64,000 nucleotides of DNA from Planctomycetota bacterium (GTDB taxonomy: Bacteria; Planctomycetota; GCA-002687715; DRQF01): assembly GCA_020639295.1 (NCBI GenBank), contig JACKGY010000003.1:186001-250000 (forward strand), written 5' to 3'. Positions 25,778-35,184 of the stretch are shown piece by piece (the stretch's first letter is position 1; each line of letters begins with the position of its first letter). The position numbers and the translations under genes were made by a program. The notes under the pieces were generated by a model. It was not told the origin of the DNA. It saw only the letters and a list, made by a program, of their open reading frames with translations, and made no database searches.

Positions 25778-27418
25778 ATGCGCCTTCGAAATCTCCTGCT
25801 CCTCGTCGTCGTCCTCGCCCTCGCTCCCGCGCTCTCGGCCCAGGAACACGGTGCCGGGGCCGGAGCCGGGTCGCCCCAGATCGCCCCGGCGCCGATCGGC
25901 ATGCCGGGATGGGAGGTCACCAGCAGCCCGCCCCTGCCGATCAAGGAGACCTTGAGCCGGTCGGGTCAGTTCTACTTCGATCATCTGAAGCAGCTCACGC
26001 CCGGTCAGACGACCGCGCTCTGGCTCGGCCTGGTCACGATGCTGGTCCTGGCCTTCGACTGGAGTCGCTGGCTGCGACCCCGCAACCTCGTCCTGGTCCT
26101 GCTCTACGGACCGGCGCTGCTGTTCTTCGACCTCGATGCCCAGAGCACGCAGTTCGCCGATCCGGTGGCCTGGTCTCGCTTCCGGCTGATCACCACCGGC
26201 ATCTTCGGCATGCAGGTCCTGAGCCTCGGCTGGGCGCTCTTCGCCCGGCTGCGCGGCGGCAGCGGGCAGTCCTTCTTGCCGCTACGGGCGCTCCGGGTCC
26301 TGGCACTGCTCTTCCTCGGTCTCACCCTGGCCTCGAGCATCGTGGGCGAGGGTGCCGACTCGTCGATCTACACCAACTTCGGCACCCAGCGCATGCGCGA
26401 GCGCGGCAAGCTGCCCTATGGTGATCCCTGGCTGGCGCGCGGTACCGCCTGCTCCTACGGCCCGGCCATCTACCTGATGATCCTGCCGGCGCAGCTGATC
26501 CTCGATCGCGAGCCTCTCAACGAGGCGGTCGATCTGCCGACGACCTACGAGCGCAGCCGGGGCATGCCGGTCCGGCTCACGGTCGCGGCACTCCTCCTGG
26601 TCACCTTCGTCGCCACGGTGATGCTCGGCGCCACGCTGGGGTCGCGGGAGGTCGGCTGGACACTGGCGGCCCTGGTCTTCTCGAGCCCCTTCACGCTGGG
26701 CATCGGCAGCGACCACTCGACCCTGGTCGGCGCGATGAACATCAGCGACACGGCACCCATTGCCTTCGTGATGCTCGCCCTCCTGTGGCTCGGCCGCCGA
26801 CCGCTCTTGGCGGGACTCGCGCTCGGGCAGGCCACCGCCTGCGGCTTCTTTCCGATCCTGATGTTGCCGGCGATCGTCGTCTGGCTGAAGTCGCGCGGCC
26901 AGGGGCTGATGGCCTTCCTCGCCGCCTTCGCCCTGATCGGCCTGGCCTATCTCGCGCTGGTCTGGTTCGGAACCGAGACCCGCGGCGAGGAGAATCCCGC
27001 CCAGGTCTTCCTCGATTGCACCTTCGGCGTGCAGGAGCGGCCCAATGATCCCGCCGGCATGCGGGTCGGCTACGGCGACAGCCCCTTCGGGTTCTGGGGC
27101 AGCCATCCGCGCAGCCGCGACCTGATTCTCGGCCGGCCGGGTTCGGGAGAGAACAAGCCCTGGAAGTGGCTCTTCCTCGGCCTGCTCGTCCTCATGACCT
27201 CGATCCGCGCGCGCCGGGCCGACCCGCGGCTCCTGATCGCCTCCTGCGGCGCCCTGGCGCTCGGCGTCCAGCTCGTCCGCCTCCACGCGGCCGGGGTCCA
27301 CGTCATGTGGTATCAGCCACTCCTCCTGGCCGCGCTCCTGGCCATCCCGAGCCGCGTCGAGGCGCCGGGGGCCGGCGGCGAGGGAGAGGGTTCCGAGGCT
27401 CTCGAGGCCAGGGCGTGA
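25778..27418 (+). CDS. multi-spanning membrane protein, GT-C-like
   Basis: 546 residues with a signal-like start and a polar section up to about residue 75, followed by roughly ten hydrophobic helices. Between helices, GKLPYGDPWLARGTACSYGPAIYLMILP has the pattern of the first external loop of GT-C glycosyltransferases, where an aspartate normally sits. No more specific family is evident. The stop overlaps the GTG of the next, also polytopic, gene, so the two probably work together, perhaps in transfer of a lipid-linked sugar. Confidence 0.65.
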   Translation: MRLRNLLLLVVVLALAPALSAQEHGAGAGAGSPQIAPAPIGMPGWEVTSSPPLPIKETLSRSGQFYFDHLKQLTPGQTTALWLGLVTMLVLAFDWSRWLRPRNLVLVLLYGPALLFFDLDAQSTQFADPVAWSRFRLITTGIFGMQVLSLGWALFARLRGGSGQSFLPLRALRVLALLFLGLTLASSIVGEGADSSIYTNFGTQRMRERGKLPYGDPWLARGTACSYGPAIYLMILPAQLILDREPLNEAVDLPTTYERSRGMPVRLTVAALLLVTFVATVMLGATLGSREVGWTLAALVFSSPFTLGIGSDHSTLVGAMNISDTAPIAFVMLALLWLGRRPLLAGLALGQATACGFFPILMLPAIVVWLKSRGQGLMAFLAAFALIGLAYLALVWFGTETRGEENPAQVFLDCTFGVQERPNDPAGMRVGYGDSPFGFWGSHPRSRDLILGRPGSGENKPWKWLFLGLLVLMTSIRARRADPRLLIASCGALALGVQLVRLHAAGVHVMWYQPLLLAALLAIPSRVEAPGAGGEGEGSEALEARA

Positions 27419-29403
27419 CCGAGACCGAGGTCGGGAAGGGGCGAGGCCGCGGTTTCGCCCTCGTCCTGCTGCTCCTCTCTGCCCCGGTGGCCTTCGCCCC
27501 CTCCCTGGTGGCGAAGATGGCCGCCCTGAGGCCGGTGATCGATCCCGCAAGGGTCTACTTCAGCGACCAGCAGCCGCTGCTCCTCTATCTCGTTCTGCCC
27601 CTCGGCCTGCTCGGCGCGACCACCGTCGTGCTCGGTCCGGGGCTCGTCCTCGCCCGGCTCCTTCGGCGCGGGCCGCTCGCTCCCGAGCGCCTCCTGGTCG
27701 ACGCCCTGGGTTGGACCGCGGTCGTGGCGCTGGTTCTCTTGCTCGCGGGTGGTCTCCGGGATCTCGGCTTCGGGCCCCGAGCGCTGGTCCTGCTCGTCCT
27801 CGCGGCGCTCGGCCCCCTCCTTCTGCTCTGGCGGCGCCTGCCCGGGCCGGAGGCGCGCCTGGTCGGCGTCCGCGGTTTCTTCCTCTGGGTGGTCCTGCCC
27901 GCGCTGCTGCTGGGTGCCGTCGTGGCGCCGAAGATCTTCTGGGAGGCGGTAAACGGCGACGGCGCCCATGCCTACGAGGCCACGCGGCTCCTCCTGCACG
28001 GCCGGAGTCCCTTCTTCCCGGCGGGGGCCGGGACCATCAGCAACTACCCCGGTCCCAACTCGCTCCTGCAGGGCTTCCTCGGCGCTCCCTTCCTCGTCCT
28101 CCTCGGTGAGGACGTGGCCGGTCTGCGCTGGCTCGCGATCCTGGCGCTGGCCGGACTGGTCAGCGTGATCCGCCTCCTGTTGCCGGAGGATCTCCGCCGC
28201 CACGCCGGCCCCAACATCCTGATCTGGGTCGTGCTCCTGGCCGTCTTCTCGGCCCTCGGCTGGTCGGCGGGCTATGATGCCTACGCCGCCGATCTCGCCT
28301 TGCCGGCGGCTCAGGATCTCCTGCTCGTCACCTTCTTCCTCGCCGCCTTCACCGCCTTCGTGCGCGGCGAGCGCCGGCGCTTCCTGGCCTTCGCCTTCCT
28401 GACGCTCACCTGCTCGCCGGGCGGCGGCCTGCTCCTGCTCTTCCTGCCGCCGGCGCGGTTGCTCGCGCGCGGACCACGGCCCTGGCGCGAGAGCCTCGAG
28501 CTACTCGGCCTCGTTCTCCTGGCGGTCCTCGCCCAGGCCCTGCTCGGCCAGGTCGCCCAGCGCTACTGGGGCATGGAGAAGGGCGGCGAGCACGGCCTGA
28601 TGGCCCTGCTCAGGAAGCTCAGGTTCGTCGACCTCGGCGACTGGCGGCGCTGGCTGTGGCTGGTTCCGGGCGGGCTCTTCCCCCTGGCGATCTTCTTCAG
28701 GTTCGGTCGGGCCAACCGCGAGGCCCGGACGCTGGCGCTGGTCGGGCTGGCGAGCTTCCTCTTCTACTACCCGCTCCTGAAGACCAATCTGCACTACTTC
28801 GCGCCTGCGATGATCCTGCCCCTGGCGGCCTTCCTGCTCGCGCGCCGGACCGCCCTGGGCCGGCCCGGTTTCCTGGGTTGCCTCGCCCTCGGACTCGCCG
28901 CTCTCCTGCTTTCTCTGCCGACCTCGACCCGGATCGGCGAGGTGGCCCGGCTGGTCGGCGAGGATCTCGACCTCGGAGGCCAGGACGGCTACGACAGGCT
29001 CGATCCCGCGGCCTATGCCGCCGTGGATCTCGTGCCCCTGCTGATTCCGGCCGAGCACGAGGTCGGCGTTCCGGCGGCCTTCCTCGGCATCTCGCCGCTC
29101 GCGATCGCCTATCATTCCAGGCGCGCGCCGGTTGCGGTCGACAAGAACCTGTCGATCCGGTCCGTGATCGCGCCGGTCCCGCCCGACGGTCGCGAGATCG
29201 GTCGTGACGCGGCCTTCGTGGCCCGGGTACGCGACCCGGAGGCCTGGGAGAAGATGCGTCGGCGGCGCCTGCCGGACTGCCGTGGGCAGGCCTTCCTTCT
29301 GGTCGATCGCGAGCGTCTGTTCGGCTCGCACGAGCTGGAAAGGGCCCCCGGGGTGATGGACTTGGGCAAGCTGCGGGATATCCTGACCGGCGCCTCGCGC
29401 TGA
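27415..29403 (+). CDS. multi-spanning membrane protein, GT-C/GT39-like
   Basis: 662 residues from GTG 27415, which forms a GTGA overlap with the preceding stop; the frame running further upstream lies over that gene. About twelve membrane helices are visible. The first external loop has WEAVNGDGAHAYEATRLLLHGRSPFFP, with a GDG-acidic centre reminiscent of GT39/ArnT-like glycosyltransferases, and then GTISNYPGPNSLLQGFLGAP. The C-terminal 120 residues are soluble and include PVAVDKNLSIRSV. The donor would be a polyprenyl-phosphate sugar, but this is inference. A methyltransferase gene follows. Confidence 0.65.
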   Translation: MTETEVGKGRGRGFALVLLLLSAPVAFAPSLVAKMAALRPVIDPARVYFSDQQPLLLYLVLPLGLLGATTVVLGPGLVLARLLRRGPLAPERLLVDALGWTAVVALVLLLAGGLRDLGFGPRALVLLVLAALGPLLLLWRRLPGPEARLVGVRGFFLWVVLPALLLGAVVAPKIFWEAVNGDGAHAYEATRLLLHGRSPFFPAGAGTISNYPGPNSLLQGFLGAPFLVLLGEDVAGLRWLAILALAGLVSVIRLLLPEDLRRHAGPNILIWVVLLAVFSALGWSAGYDAYAADLALPAAQDLLLVTFFLAAFTAFVRGERRRFLAFAFLTLTCSPGGGLLLLFLPPARLLARGPRPWRESLELLGLVLLAVLAQALLGQVAQRYWGMEKGGEHGLMALLRKLRFVDLGDWRRWLWLVPGGLFPLAIFFRFGRANREARTLALVGLASFLFYYPLLKTNLHYFAPAMILPLAAFLLARRTALGRPGFLGCLALGLAALLLSLPTSTRIGEVARLVGEDLDLGGQDGYDRLDPAAYAAVDLVPLLIPAEHEVGVPAAFLGISPLAIAYHSRRAPVAVDKNLSIRSVIAPVPPDGREIGRDAAFVARVRDPEAWEKMRRRRLPDCRGQAFLLVDRERLFGSHELERAPGVMDLGKLRDILTGASR

Positions 29404-29435
29404 CCACATCCAAGGGAGCCTCGGACACGTCGACG

Positions 29436-30128
29436 ATGCAAAGACCGAACAGCAACATCACGGTCCAGTTCCAGCAGGAGTACTTCAGGACCCGCTTCGT
29501 CTACGACCCGCGCCGTGCGCCCGTCTGGCGGGAGGTGGCCCGCTGGATCCAGAAGAAGTACGTTCCCGACGGGGCGCGCGTCCTCGACCTCGGCGCCGGC
29601 TACTGCGACTTCATCAACGCCATCGACAACGCCAGCGAGCGCCACGCCGTCGACATCTTCGAGCGACTCTCCGAGTACGCGGGGGAGGGCGTCAAGCCGA
29701 CGGTCGCCAACTGCACCGATCTCTCCTTCCTCGCCAACGACTCGCTCGACGTGGTCTTCGCCAGCAATCTCTTCGAGCACCTGACCCACGACGAGCTCCT
29801 CGTCTGCATCGACGAGGTCCGGCGGGTCCTGCGCCCGAAGGGACGGCTGATCCTCATGCAGCCGAACTTCAAGTACTGCTACAAGACCTACTTCGACGAC
29901 TACACCCACCTGCAGATCTTCACCCACATGGGGCTCTACGATCTGCTCGAGATGGCCGGCATGCGGGTCTCGGCCTGTCACCCCAAGTTCATGCCGGTGA
30001 ACATGAAGTCGACCCTGAAGCTGAACCTCCCCTGTCTCGGTTTGATCGTGCGGGCCTATCTGCACTCGCCGATCAAGCCGCTCGCCGGGCAGATGCTGAT
30101 GGTCGCCGAGAACGAGTGGGTCGACTGA
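29436..30128 (+). CDS. SAM-dependent methyltransferase (class I)
   Basis: 230 residues. Motif I VLDLGAGYCDF (about residue 50) binds SAM; LDVVFASNLFEHL and VRRVLRPKGRLILMQPN are motifs III-IV of the methyltransferase-11 type. The C-terminal third is basic and contains a hydrophobic segment (LKLNLPCLGLIVRAYL). It follows two putative membrane glycosyltransferases, so the substrate may be a glycan or lipid-linked sugar. This cannot be shown from sequence. Confidence 0.85.
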   Translation: MQRPNSNITVQFQQEYFRTRFVYDPRRAPVWREVARWIQKKYVPDGARVLDLGAGYCDFINAIDNASERHAVDIFERLSEYAGEGVKPTVANCTDLSFLANDSLDVVFASNLFEHLTHDELLVCIDEVRRVLRPKGRLILMQPNFKYCYKTYFDDYTHLQIFTHMGLYDLLEMAGMRVSACHPKFMPVNMKSTLKLNLPCLGLIVRAYLHSPIKPLAGQMLMVAENEWVD

Positions 30129-30290
30129 CGCGCGGCGCTTCGGCGGAGCCCCTGGACTTGCTGGGCTGCAATCGAGACGAACTCTCGCCGGGCGTCGGGT
30201 CCATTTGACGCAGAGCGAAGCCGACATTTCTCTTCCGAAAAACTTGCCGCCCCGGAGAGACTGCTGGAGCGACAACACGGAGGAGCGAAC

Positions 30291-31979
30291 ATGAAGCTCT
30301 CGAAGATCATCGCAGTCGTCGTCACGGGTATCTGCCTTGTGCTGCCGCTGGCGGCGCAGGGAGGCCCCGGCCCGGGTCCCGGACCCGGCCCAGGCCCCGG
30401 CCCGCAGATTCCGCCGGTTCCGGTTCCCGCGGCGAACCCCCTCACCCCCGAGAAGGCCATTTTGGGCAAGATCCTGTTCTGGGACGAGCAGCTCAGTTCG
30501 TCCGGAACGACGGCCTGCGGCACCTGCCACCGCGCCGACTTCGGCGGCGGTGACGGCCGCGTGGCCCTGAATCCGGGCCTCGACGGTCTCTTCGGCACCC
30601 CGGACGACTCGCGCGCCTCGCCGGGCGTCGTGCGTTCGGACGTCCTGAACAACTACCTCGCCGACCCGAACTTCGGGCTCGAGGTCCAGGTGACGCCCCG
30701 GGCCTCGCCGACGATGATCATGGCGGCCTACGCCCCGTCGATGTTCTGGGACGGCCGGGCCGGTCCGGTCTATACCGATCCGATCACCGGTGCCGTCCTG
30801 ATCAACGGGGGCGGCGCCCTCGAGAACCAGGCCCTCGGCCCGCCGCTCGCCGATCGCGAGATGGCGCACGACCTGCGCGGCTGGCCCGAGATCCTGACCA
30901 AGCTGGGCCAGGCGACGCCGATGAAGCTCGCCACCAATCTGCCCGCGGACATGGTGGCCGCGATCGCGACCAACCCGACCTATCCCGATCTCTTCACCGC
31001 CGCCTTCGGCGACAACCAGATCACCGTCAGTCGCATCGCCTTCGCGATCGCGAGCTACGAACGGACCCTGATCTCGGATCAGACTCCCTTCGACGCCTTC
31101 CTCTCCGGCGTGGCCGGGTCGATGACGCAGAACCAGATGATCGGCCGCCAGGTCTTCGTGACCAACGGCCAGTGCATCAACTGCCACCTCGGCCCGCTCA
31201 CCACCGATCACAGCTTCCGCAACCTGGGACTCCGGCCGATCGCGGAGGACGAGGGCCGCTTCGTGGTCACCGGCAATCCGGCCGATCGCGGCCGCTTCAA
31301 GGTCCCGACCCTGCGCAACGCGGCGCTCCGGCCGCGCTTCATGCACAACGGTCAGTTCCAGAGCCTGAGCCAGGTGGTCGCCTTCTACGCCGGCGGTGGC
31401 GGGCCCTTCACGATCAACAAGGACCCCATCCTGGCCGCGATCACGATGACGCCCTTCGAGCAGCAGGCGGTGGTGGACTTCGTCCAGAACGCGCTGGTCG
31501 ATCCCCGCGTCGCCGCCGGGCAGTTCCCCTTCGATCGGCCGACCCTGGCCAGCGAGAGCGGGCTCGGCGCCTGGGCGGAAGTGGGTTTCGGAGTCCCCGG
31601 CAGCGGTGGCTTCATGCCGCGCTTCCTGAGCGACTCGCCGCCGGCCATCGGCAACAGCGACTTCCGCATCGGGCTCCGGGACGCGCTGGGCAACACCCAG
31701 GCCTGGCTCCTGTTCTCGAGCACGGTGGCCCCAATCGGTCTCGATCTGGGCGGGATGCCGATCTACACCGACCCCAACGTCCCCGAGTTCGGCTTCTGGA
31801 CCTACTGGCTCAACGGTTCCGGCCCGGGTGCCGGTTACACCACGGCCCAGGTACCCATTCCAAACCAGCCCTGGCTCGTCGGCTTCAACTTCGTGCTCCA
31901 GTGGCTCGTCTACGACCCGGCCGCGCCCACTTCCTACGGCTACTCCGGCACGGCGGGCGCCACGATCACGATCTTCTGA
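30291..31979 (+). CDS. secreted di-haem cytochrome c peroxidase with extra C-terminal domain
   Basis: 562 residues with signal MKLSKIIAVVVTGICLVLPLAAQ, then a Gly-Pro repeat linker (residues about 24-38). Haem sites are CGTCH (about 77) and CINCH (about 294), with MFWDGRAGPV and KVPTLRNAALRPRFMHNGQ typical of MauG/CCP proteins. From about residue 425 there is an additional beta-rich domain (FRIGLRDA, AWLLFSS, PIGLDLGG, PNQPWLVGFNFVLQWLVYDP), which resembles the C-termini of the secreted paralogues at 55752-63719. That domain may be for sorting or surface attachment. It is longer than ordinary cytochrome c peroxidases because of this tail. Confidence 0.88.
   Translation: MKLSKIIAVVVTGICLVLPLAAQGGPGPGPGPGPGPGPQIPPVPVPAANPLTPEKAILGKILFWDEQLSSSGTTACGTCHRADFGGGDGRVALNPGLDGLFGTPDDSRASPGVVRSDVLNNYLADPNFGLEVQVTPRASPTMIMAAYAPSMFWDGRAGPVYTDPITGAVLINGGGALENQALGPPLADREMAHDLRGWPEILTKLGQATPMKLATNLPADMVAAIATNPTYPDLFTAAFGDNQITVSRIAFAIASYERTLISDQTPFDAFLSGVAGSMTQNQMIGRQVFVTNGQCINCHLGPLTTDHSFRNLGLRPIAEDEGRFVVTGNPADRGRFKVPTLRNAALRPRFMHNGQFQSLSQVVAFYAGGGGPFTINKDPILAAITMTPFEQQAVVDFVQNALVDPRVAAGQFPFDRPTLASESGLGAWAEVGFGVPGSGGFMPRFLSDSPPAIGNSDFRIGLRDALGNTQAWLLFSSTVAPIGLDLGGMPIYTDPNVPEFGFWTYWLNGSGPGAGYTTAQVPIPNQPWLVGFNFVLQWLVYDPAAPTSYGYSGTAGATITIF
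30362..30403 (+). repeat. short in-frame GGNCCN repeat encoding Gly-Pro linker
   Basis: Seven consecutive Gly-Pro codon pairs (GGCCCCGGCCCGGGTCCCGG and onward) just after the signal peptide of the cytochrome c peroxidase. Such a run is prone to slippage in multiples of six bases without loss of frame. Confidence 0.8.
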
Positions 31980-32010
31980 CCTGCAACCAGGGCCCAACTG
32001 GGCCGTCCAA

Positions 32011-32040
32011 GGGGGCGCCTCTCACCCGCGAGGCGCCCCC
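32011..32040 (+). terminator. terminator after the cytochrome c peroxidase gene
   Basis: Perfect 11-bp stem GGGGGCGCCTC / GAGGCGCCCCC with an 8-base loop, 31 bases after the stop. The following GCTTCCGTTCC is only weakly T-rich. Confidence 0.7.
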
Positions 32041-32151
32041 GCTTCCGTTCCGGGCGTGGCGGCTTGTCGCTCTCGTTTCCCTCCCCCCGAGTCATTAACA
32101 TGGCCAGATCCCGGCCCCGCCCGGGTCCCCTGGTCCTGTCGAGATGCTGCC

Positions 32152-33294
32152 TTGTCCGTTCCGGTCGGAAAGCCCCTGATCTGGCTCCTCCTCGGGGAGA
32201 AGCTGGGCGACAACGCTCAGGTCGAGCTGGTGGCCGAGCACCTGGGCTTGCCCTACGAGAGCCGGCGGCTGGTGATGCAGGAGGCCTGGAAGCTGGGCAA
32301 GCCCGGCTTCGCCGCCAACCTGGACCACATCGACCTGGAGGCCTCCGATCGCCTCGAGGCACCTTGGCCCGACCTGATCCTGACCGTGGGGCGCCGGCCG
32401 GCGATGGCGGCGCTCTGGGTCAAGGAGCAGAACGCCGGCCGCACCCGGATCGTGCTCTTCGGACGGCCGAAGAAGTGGCTCGATCGCTTCAGCCTCGTGG
32501 TGGCGCCGGCCCAGTACGGGATTCCCCCGGCGGCCAACGTCCTGCCCATCGAACTCCCGCTGATGAAGGTGGACGAGGCCCGCCTCGAACGGGGCCGCGC
32601 CGAGGCCGCGCAGATCCTGGCGGACATGCCCAGGCCGATCACCGCCGTGCTGGTCGGCGGCCGGACGAAACCCTACCGTTTCGGGGCGAGCGAGGCGCGT
32701 GAACTCCTGAGCGAACTCGGGGCCCGCTGCGCCGCCGACGGTGGCAGCTTCTACTTCAGCACCAGCCGCCGGACCAATCCCGAGGTCCTCGAGGTCCTCG
32801 CCCGCGAGCTGCCCGCCAACGCCCGCCTCTTCCGCTTCGGCGACGAGGAGGCGATGAACCCCTACGCGGCCCTCCTGGCCGAGGCCGATCGTTTCGTGGT
32901 CACCGGCGACAGCATCTCGATGATGGTGGAGGTGGCCCGGCTCGGCCGGCCCCTGGCCATCCACGAGCTGCCCATCGAGGGTGGCAACCTGACCGAATTC
33001 CTGCGCCGCGTCGCCTTCGGCCTGTCTCGCGGTGGCCTGCGCGGCCGGATCGGCATGCTGCTGTTCCGGCTCGGGCTCCTCGGCTTCGCCCGCGATCTCG
33101 GCGCCATGCACCGGCGGCTCTACGCCCTGGGCGCGGCTCGACCCCTGACCGTGGGGTTCTCGGCGCCGGACGGGCCCGCCGAACACGAGGGTGTCGCCGT
33201 CGCGGCCCGCATCCGCGCCCTGCTCGGTCCGGCCGAGGCACGGGCGGATCAGCTGGCGCCGTCAACCGCCTGCAACGAGGGAGCGACTGGATGA
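32152..33294 (+). CDS. ELM1-like (DUF1022) GT-B-fold protein, copy 1
   Basis: 380 residues from TTG 32152, the first start before the conserved PLIWLLLGEKLGDNAQ; no ATG or GTG fits. The ELM1/DUF1022 pattern is present: WPDLILTVGRRPAMAALWVK, RIVLFGRPKKW, AVLVGGRTKPYRF, and near the C-terminus FVVTGDSISMMVEVARLGRP, where a GT-B protein would bind a nucleotide donor. In plants ELM1 affects mitochondrial fission; the bacterial proteins are uncharacterised and look like glycosyltransferases. The stop overlaps the sulfotransferase start in ATGA. Two more copies are encoded at 35154-37345. Confidence 0.82.
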   Translation: MSVPVGKPLIWLLLGEKLGDNAQVELVAEHLGLPYESRRLVMQEAWKLGKPGFAANLDHIDLEASDRLEAPWPDLILTVGRRPAMAALWVKEQNAGRTRIVLFGRPKKWLDRFSLVVAPAQYGIPPAANVLPIELPLMKVDEARLERGRAEAAQILADMPRPITAVLVGGRTKPYRFGASEARELLSELGARCAADGGSFYFSTSRRTNPEVLEVLARELPANARLFRFGDEEAMNPYAALLAEADRFVVTGDSISMMVEVARLGRPLAIHELPIEGGNLTEFLRRVAFGLSRGGLRGRIGMLLFRLGLLGFARDLGAMHRRLYALGAARPLTVGFSAPDGPAEHEGVAVAARIRALLGPAEARADQLAPSTACNEGATG

Positions 33295-34223
33295 GAGTGG
33301 TCCTGAACAAGATCTGGCGTCACGCCTTCTCGGCGCTGACCTTCTTCCTGCCGGCGGAGAAGCGCATCGCCAACGAGAGGCGGATGCGGGGCAAGGAGGA
33401 GTTCCGCAAGCTGAACCTCGCCGATTGCGTGATCGTGTCCTTCGGCAAGAGCGGTCGCACCTGGTTGCGGGTGATGATCTCGGGCTTCTACCAGAAGAAG
33501 TTCGGTCTGAAGGACAGCCTGATGATCGGCTTCGACAACGCCCACCGGAAGAACCCGGGCGTGCCGAAGATCTTCTTCACCCACGACAACTACCTGAAGG
33601 ACTTCACCGGCCACGACCAGGACAAGTCGGACTACTACGGCAAGAAGGTCGTCCTCCTGGCCCGTCATCCGGGCGACGTCGCGGTGTCGCAGTACTTCCA
33701 GTGGCAGCACCGCATGCGGCCGCACAAGAAGAAGCTGAACGCCTATCCCGACCACGGCGACGAGGTCCCGATCTACGACTTCGTCGTCGGGGCGGAGGCG
33801 GGCCTGCCGAAGATCATCGACTACATGAATCTCTGGGCCGACGAGGCCGCGAAGATGAAGGAACTCCTCCTGGTCCGCTACGAGGACATGAAGAAGGACC
33901 CGAAGGCGACCCTCCGGCGCATCGTCGAGTTCATGGGCACGCCCGGCAGCGAGGCGGAGCTGGATCACGCGGTCGAGTACGCATCCTTCGACAACATGCG
34001 CCAGATGGAGCAGAAGAAGACCTTCTGGCTCTCGGGTTCGCGCATGGTGGCCAAGGACCCGAGCAATCCCCATTCCTTCAAGACGCGGCGCGGCAAGGTC
34101 GGGGGCTTCCGCGACTACTTCGACGACGAGCAGGAGAAGGTCATCGGTGGCATGATCGACTCGACCCTGTCTCCCTTCTACGGCTATCTTCCCCAGGAGC
34201 GGGAAGGCGAGGCCTCCGCCTGA
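33291..34223 (+). CDS. sulfotransferase
   Basis: 310 residues. The 5'-phosphosulfate-binding loop is FGKSGRTWLR (about residue 51), and the 3'-phosphate site is ARHPGDVAVSQYFQW (about 123). Both are typical of PAPS-dependent sulfotransferases of the sulfotransfer-1 family. FKTRRGKVGGFRDYF near the C-terminus matches the third family motif (RKGxxGDWKNxF). It would transfer sulfate to a hydroxyl of a carbohydrate or lipid. Coupling to an ELM1-like gene upstream and a nucleotide-sugar-transferase-like gene downstream suggests envelope sulfation. Confidence 0.88.
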   Translation: MRVVLNKIWRHAFSALTFFLPAEKRIANERRMRGKEEFRKLNLADCVIVSFGKSGRTWLRVMISGFYQKKFGLKDSLMIGFDNAHRKNPGVPKIFFTHDNYLKDFTGHDQDKSDYYGKKVVLLARHPGDVAVSQYFQWQHRMRPHKKKLNAYPDHGDEVPIYDFVVGAEAGLPKIIDYMNLWADEAAKMKELLLVRYEDMKKDPKATLRRIVEFMGTPGSEAELDHAVEYASFDNMRQMEQKKTFWLSGSRMVAKDPSNPHSFKTRRGKVGGFRDYFDDEQEKVIGGMIDSTLSPFYGYLPQEREGEASA

Positions 34224-34239
34224 TCGAGAAAGGGACGTG

Positions 34240-35184
34240 ATGAACAAGAACTGCGTCTTCATCCACACCAACCACAAGCAGATCCTCGGCGCGCTCGTGG
34301 CCGAGTACTGCCTGCGGCGGAACTCGGCCCGGCCGGACGACTTCGACGTCAAGCTGATCTGCACCGAGGACCACGCCTTCCTGAAGGAGATGGACGGCCA
34401 GAAGTACCTGCGCGACGGAGTCGAGCGGGTCTGGCTCTACGAGGATCTCCAGTCCTTCACGCCGCTCAGGTTCATGCCCCCGGAGCTGATGGGCTACGAG
34501 GGCCGCGCCGTCGTCATCGACCCCGACATCTTCGCGGTCGCCGACGTGATGGAGCTCTTCGACAAGGACATGGATGGCAAGGCGATCCTCTGTCGCATGC
34601 GTTCCGGGCCGAAGGGCTACATCGACAAGTGCATGGCCAGCAGCGTCATGCTGCTCGACTGCGCCAAGCTCGGGCACTGGAAGTGCGAGGAGCAGTTCCG
34701 GGCCATGTTCCGCTTCGAACGCGACTACCAGCCCTGGATCTGTCTCAAGCTCGAGGACCGCGAGACCATCGGCTTCTTCGAGAACGAGTGGAACGACTTC
34801 GACAAGCTCACCAGCGACACGAAGATGCTCCACAACACGCGGCGGCGTACCCAGCCCTGGAAGACCGGCCTGCCGGTCGACTGGCGGCCGGCCGAGCGCT
34901 TCCGGCTGTTTCCGCCGGTCGCCTGGGTCATGCGCGCGCGTCGCAAGCTCTTCGGCGAGTACGCCTTCCTGGGCAACTACAAGCAGCACCCCGACCCGAA
35001 TCAGGAGATCTTCTTCTTCGGCATGCTCAAGGAGATGCTCGACAAGGGCCTGGTGAACGAGACGATGGTGCGCGAGCAGATGGCGAAGAACCACGTCCGC
35101 CACGATGCGCTCGAGGTCCTCGATCGCACGCCGGAGCTGGCCCCGCCGGGCCGCTATCCCCTCGAGTCGCTGGCCGCTTCCTGA
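34240..35184 (+). CDS. putative nucleotide-sugar transferase, paralogue A
   Basis: 314 residues from ATG 34240 (GTG 34237 immediately precedes it). It starts FIHTNHKQILGALVAEYCL and has GYEGRAVVIDPDIFAV (about residue 92), a DxD motif in the position used by GT-A glycosyltransferases to hold the metal-nucleotide. HNTRRRTQPWKTGLPVDW near 205 is also conserved in the paralogue at 46917. The family resembles GT8-like bacterial proteins but I cannot name it. The first half is about equally similar in both paralogues. The tail overlaps the convergent gene at 35154 by 31 bases. Confidence 0.75.
   Translation: MNKNCVFIHTNHKQILGALVAEYCLRRNSARPDDFDVKLICTEDHAFLKEMDGQKYLRDGVERVWLYEDLQSFTPLRFMPPELMGYEGRAVVIDPDIFAVADVMELFDKDMDGKAILCRMRSGPKGYIDKCMASSVMLLDCAKLGHWKCEEQFRAMFRFERDYQPWICLKLEDRETIGFFENEWNDFDKLTSDTKMLHNTRRRTQPWKTGLPVDWRPAERFRLFPPVAWVMRARRKLFGEYAFLGNYKQHPDPNQEIFFFGMLKEMLDKGLVNETMVREQMAKNHVRHDALEVLDRTPELAPPGRYPLESLAAS

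Noticed and set aside
29112..31997. 961-codon antisense frame over the methyltransferase and cytochrome c peroxidase genes
   Set aside because: Long antisense frames are expected at this G+C. The translation is rich in Gly, Arg, Asp and His with no domain, and plus-strand genes with haem motifs cover it.
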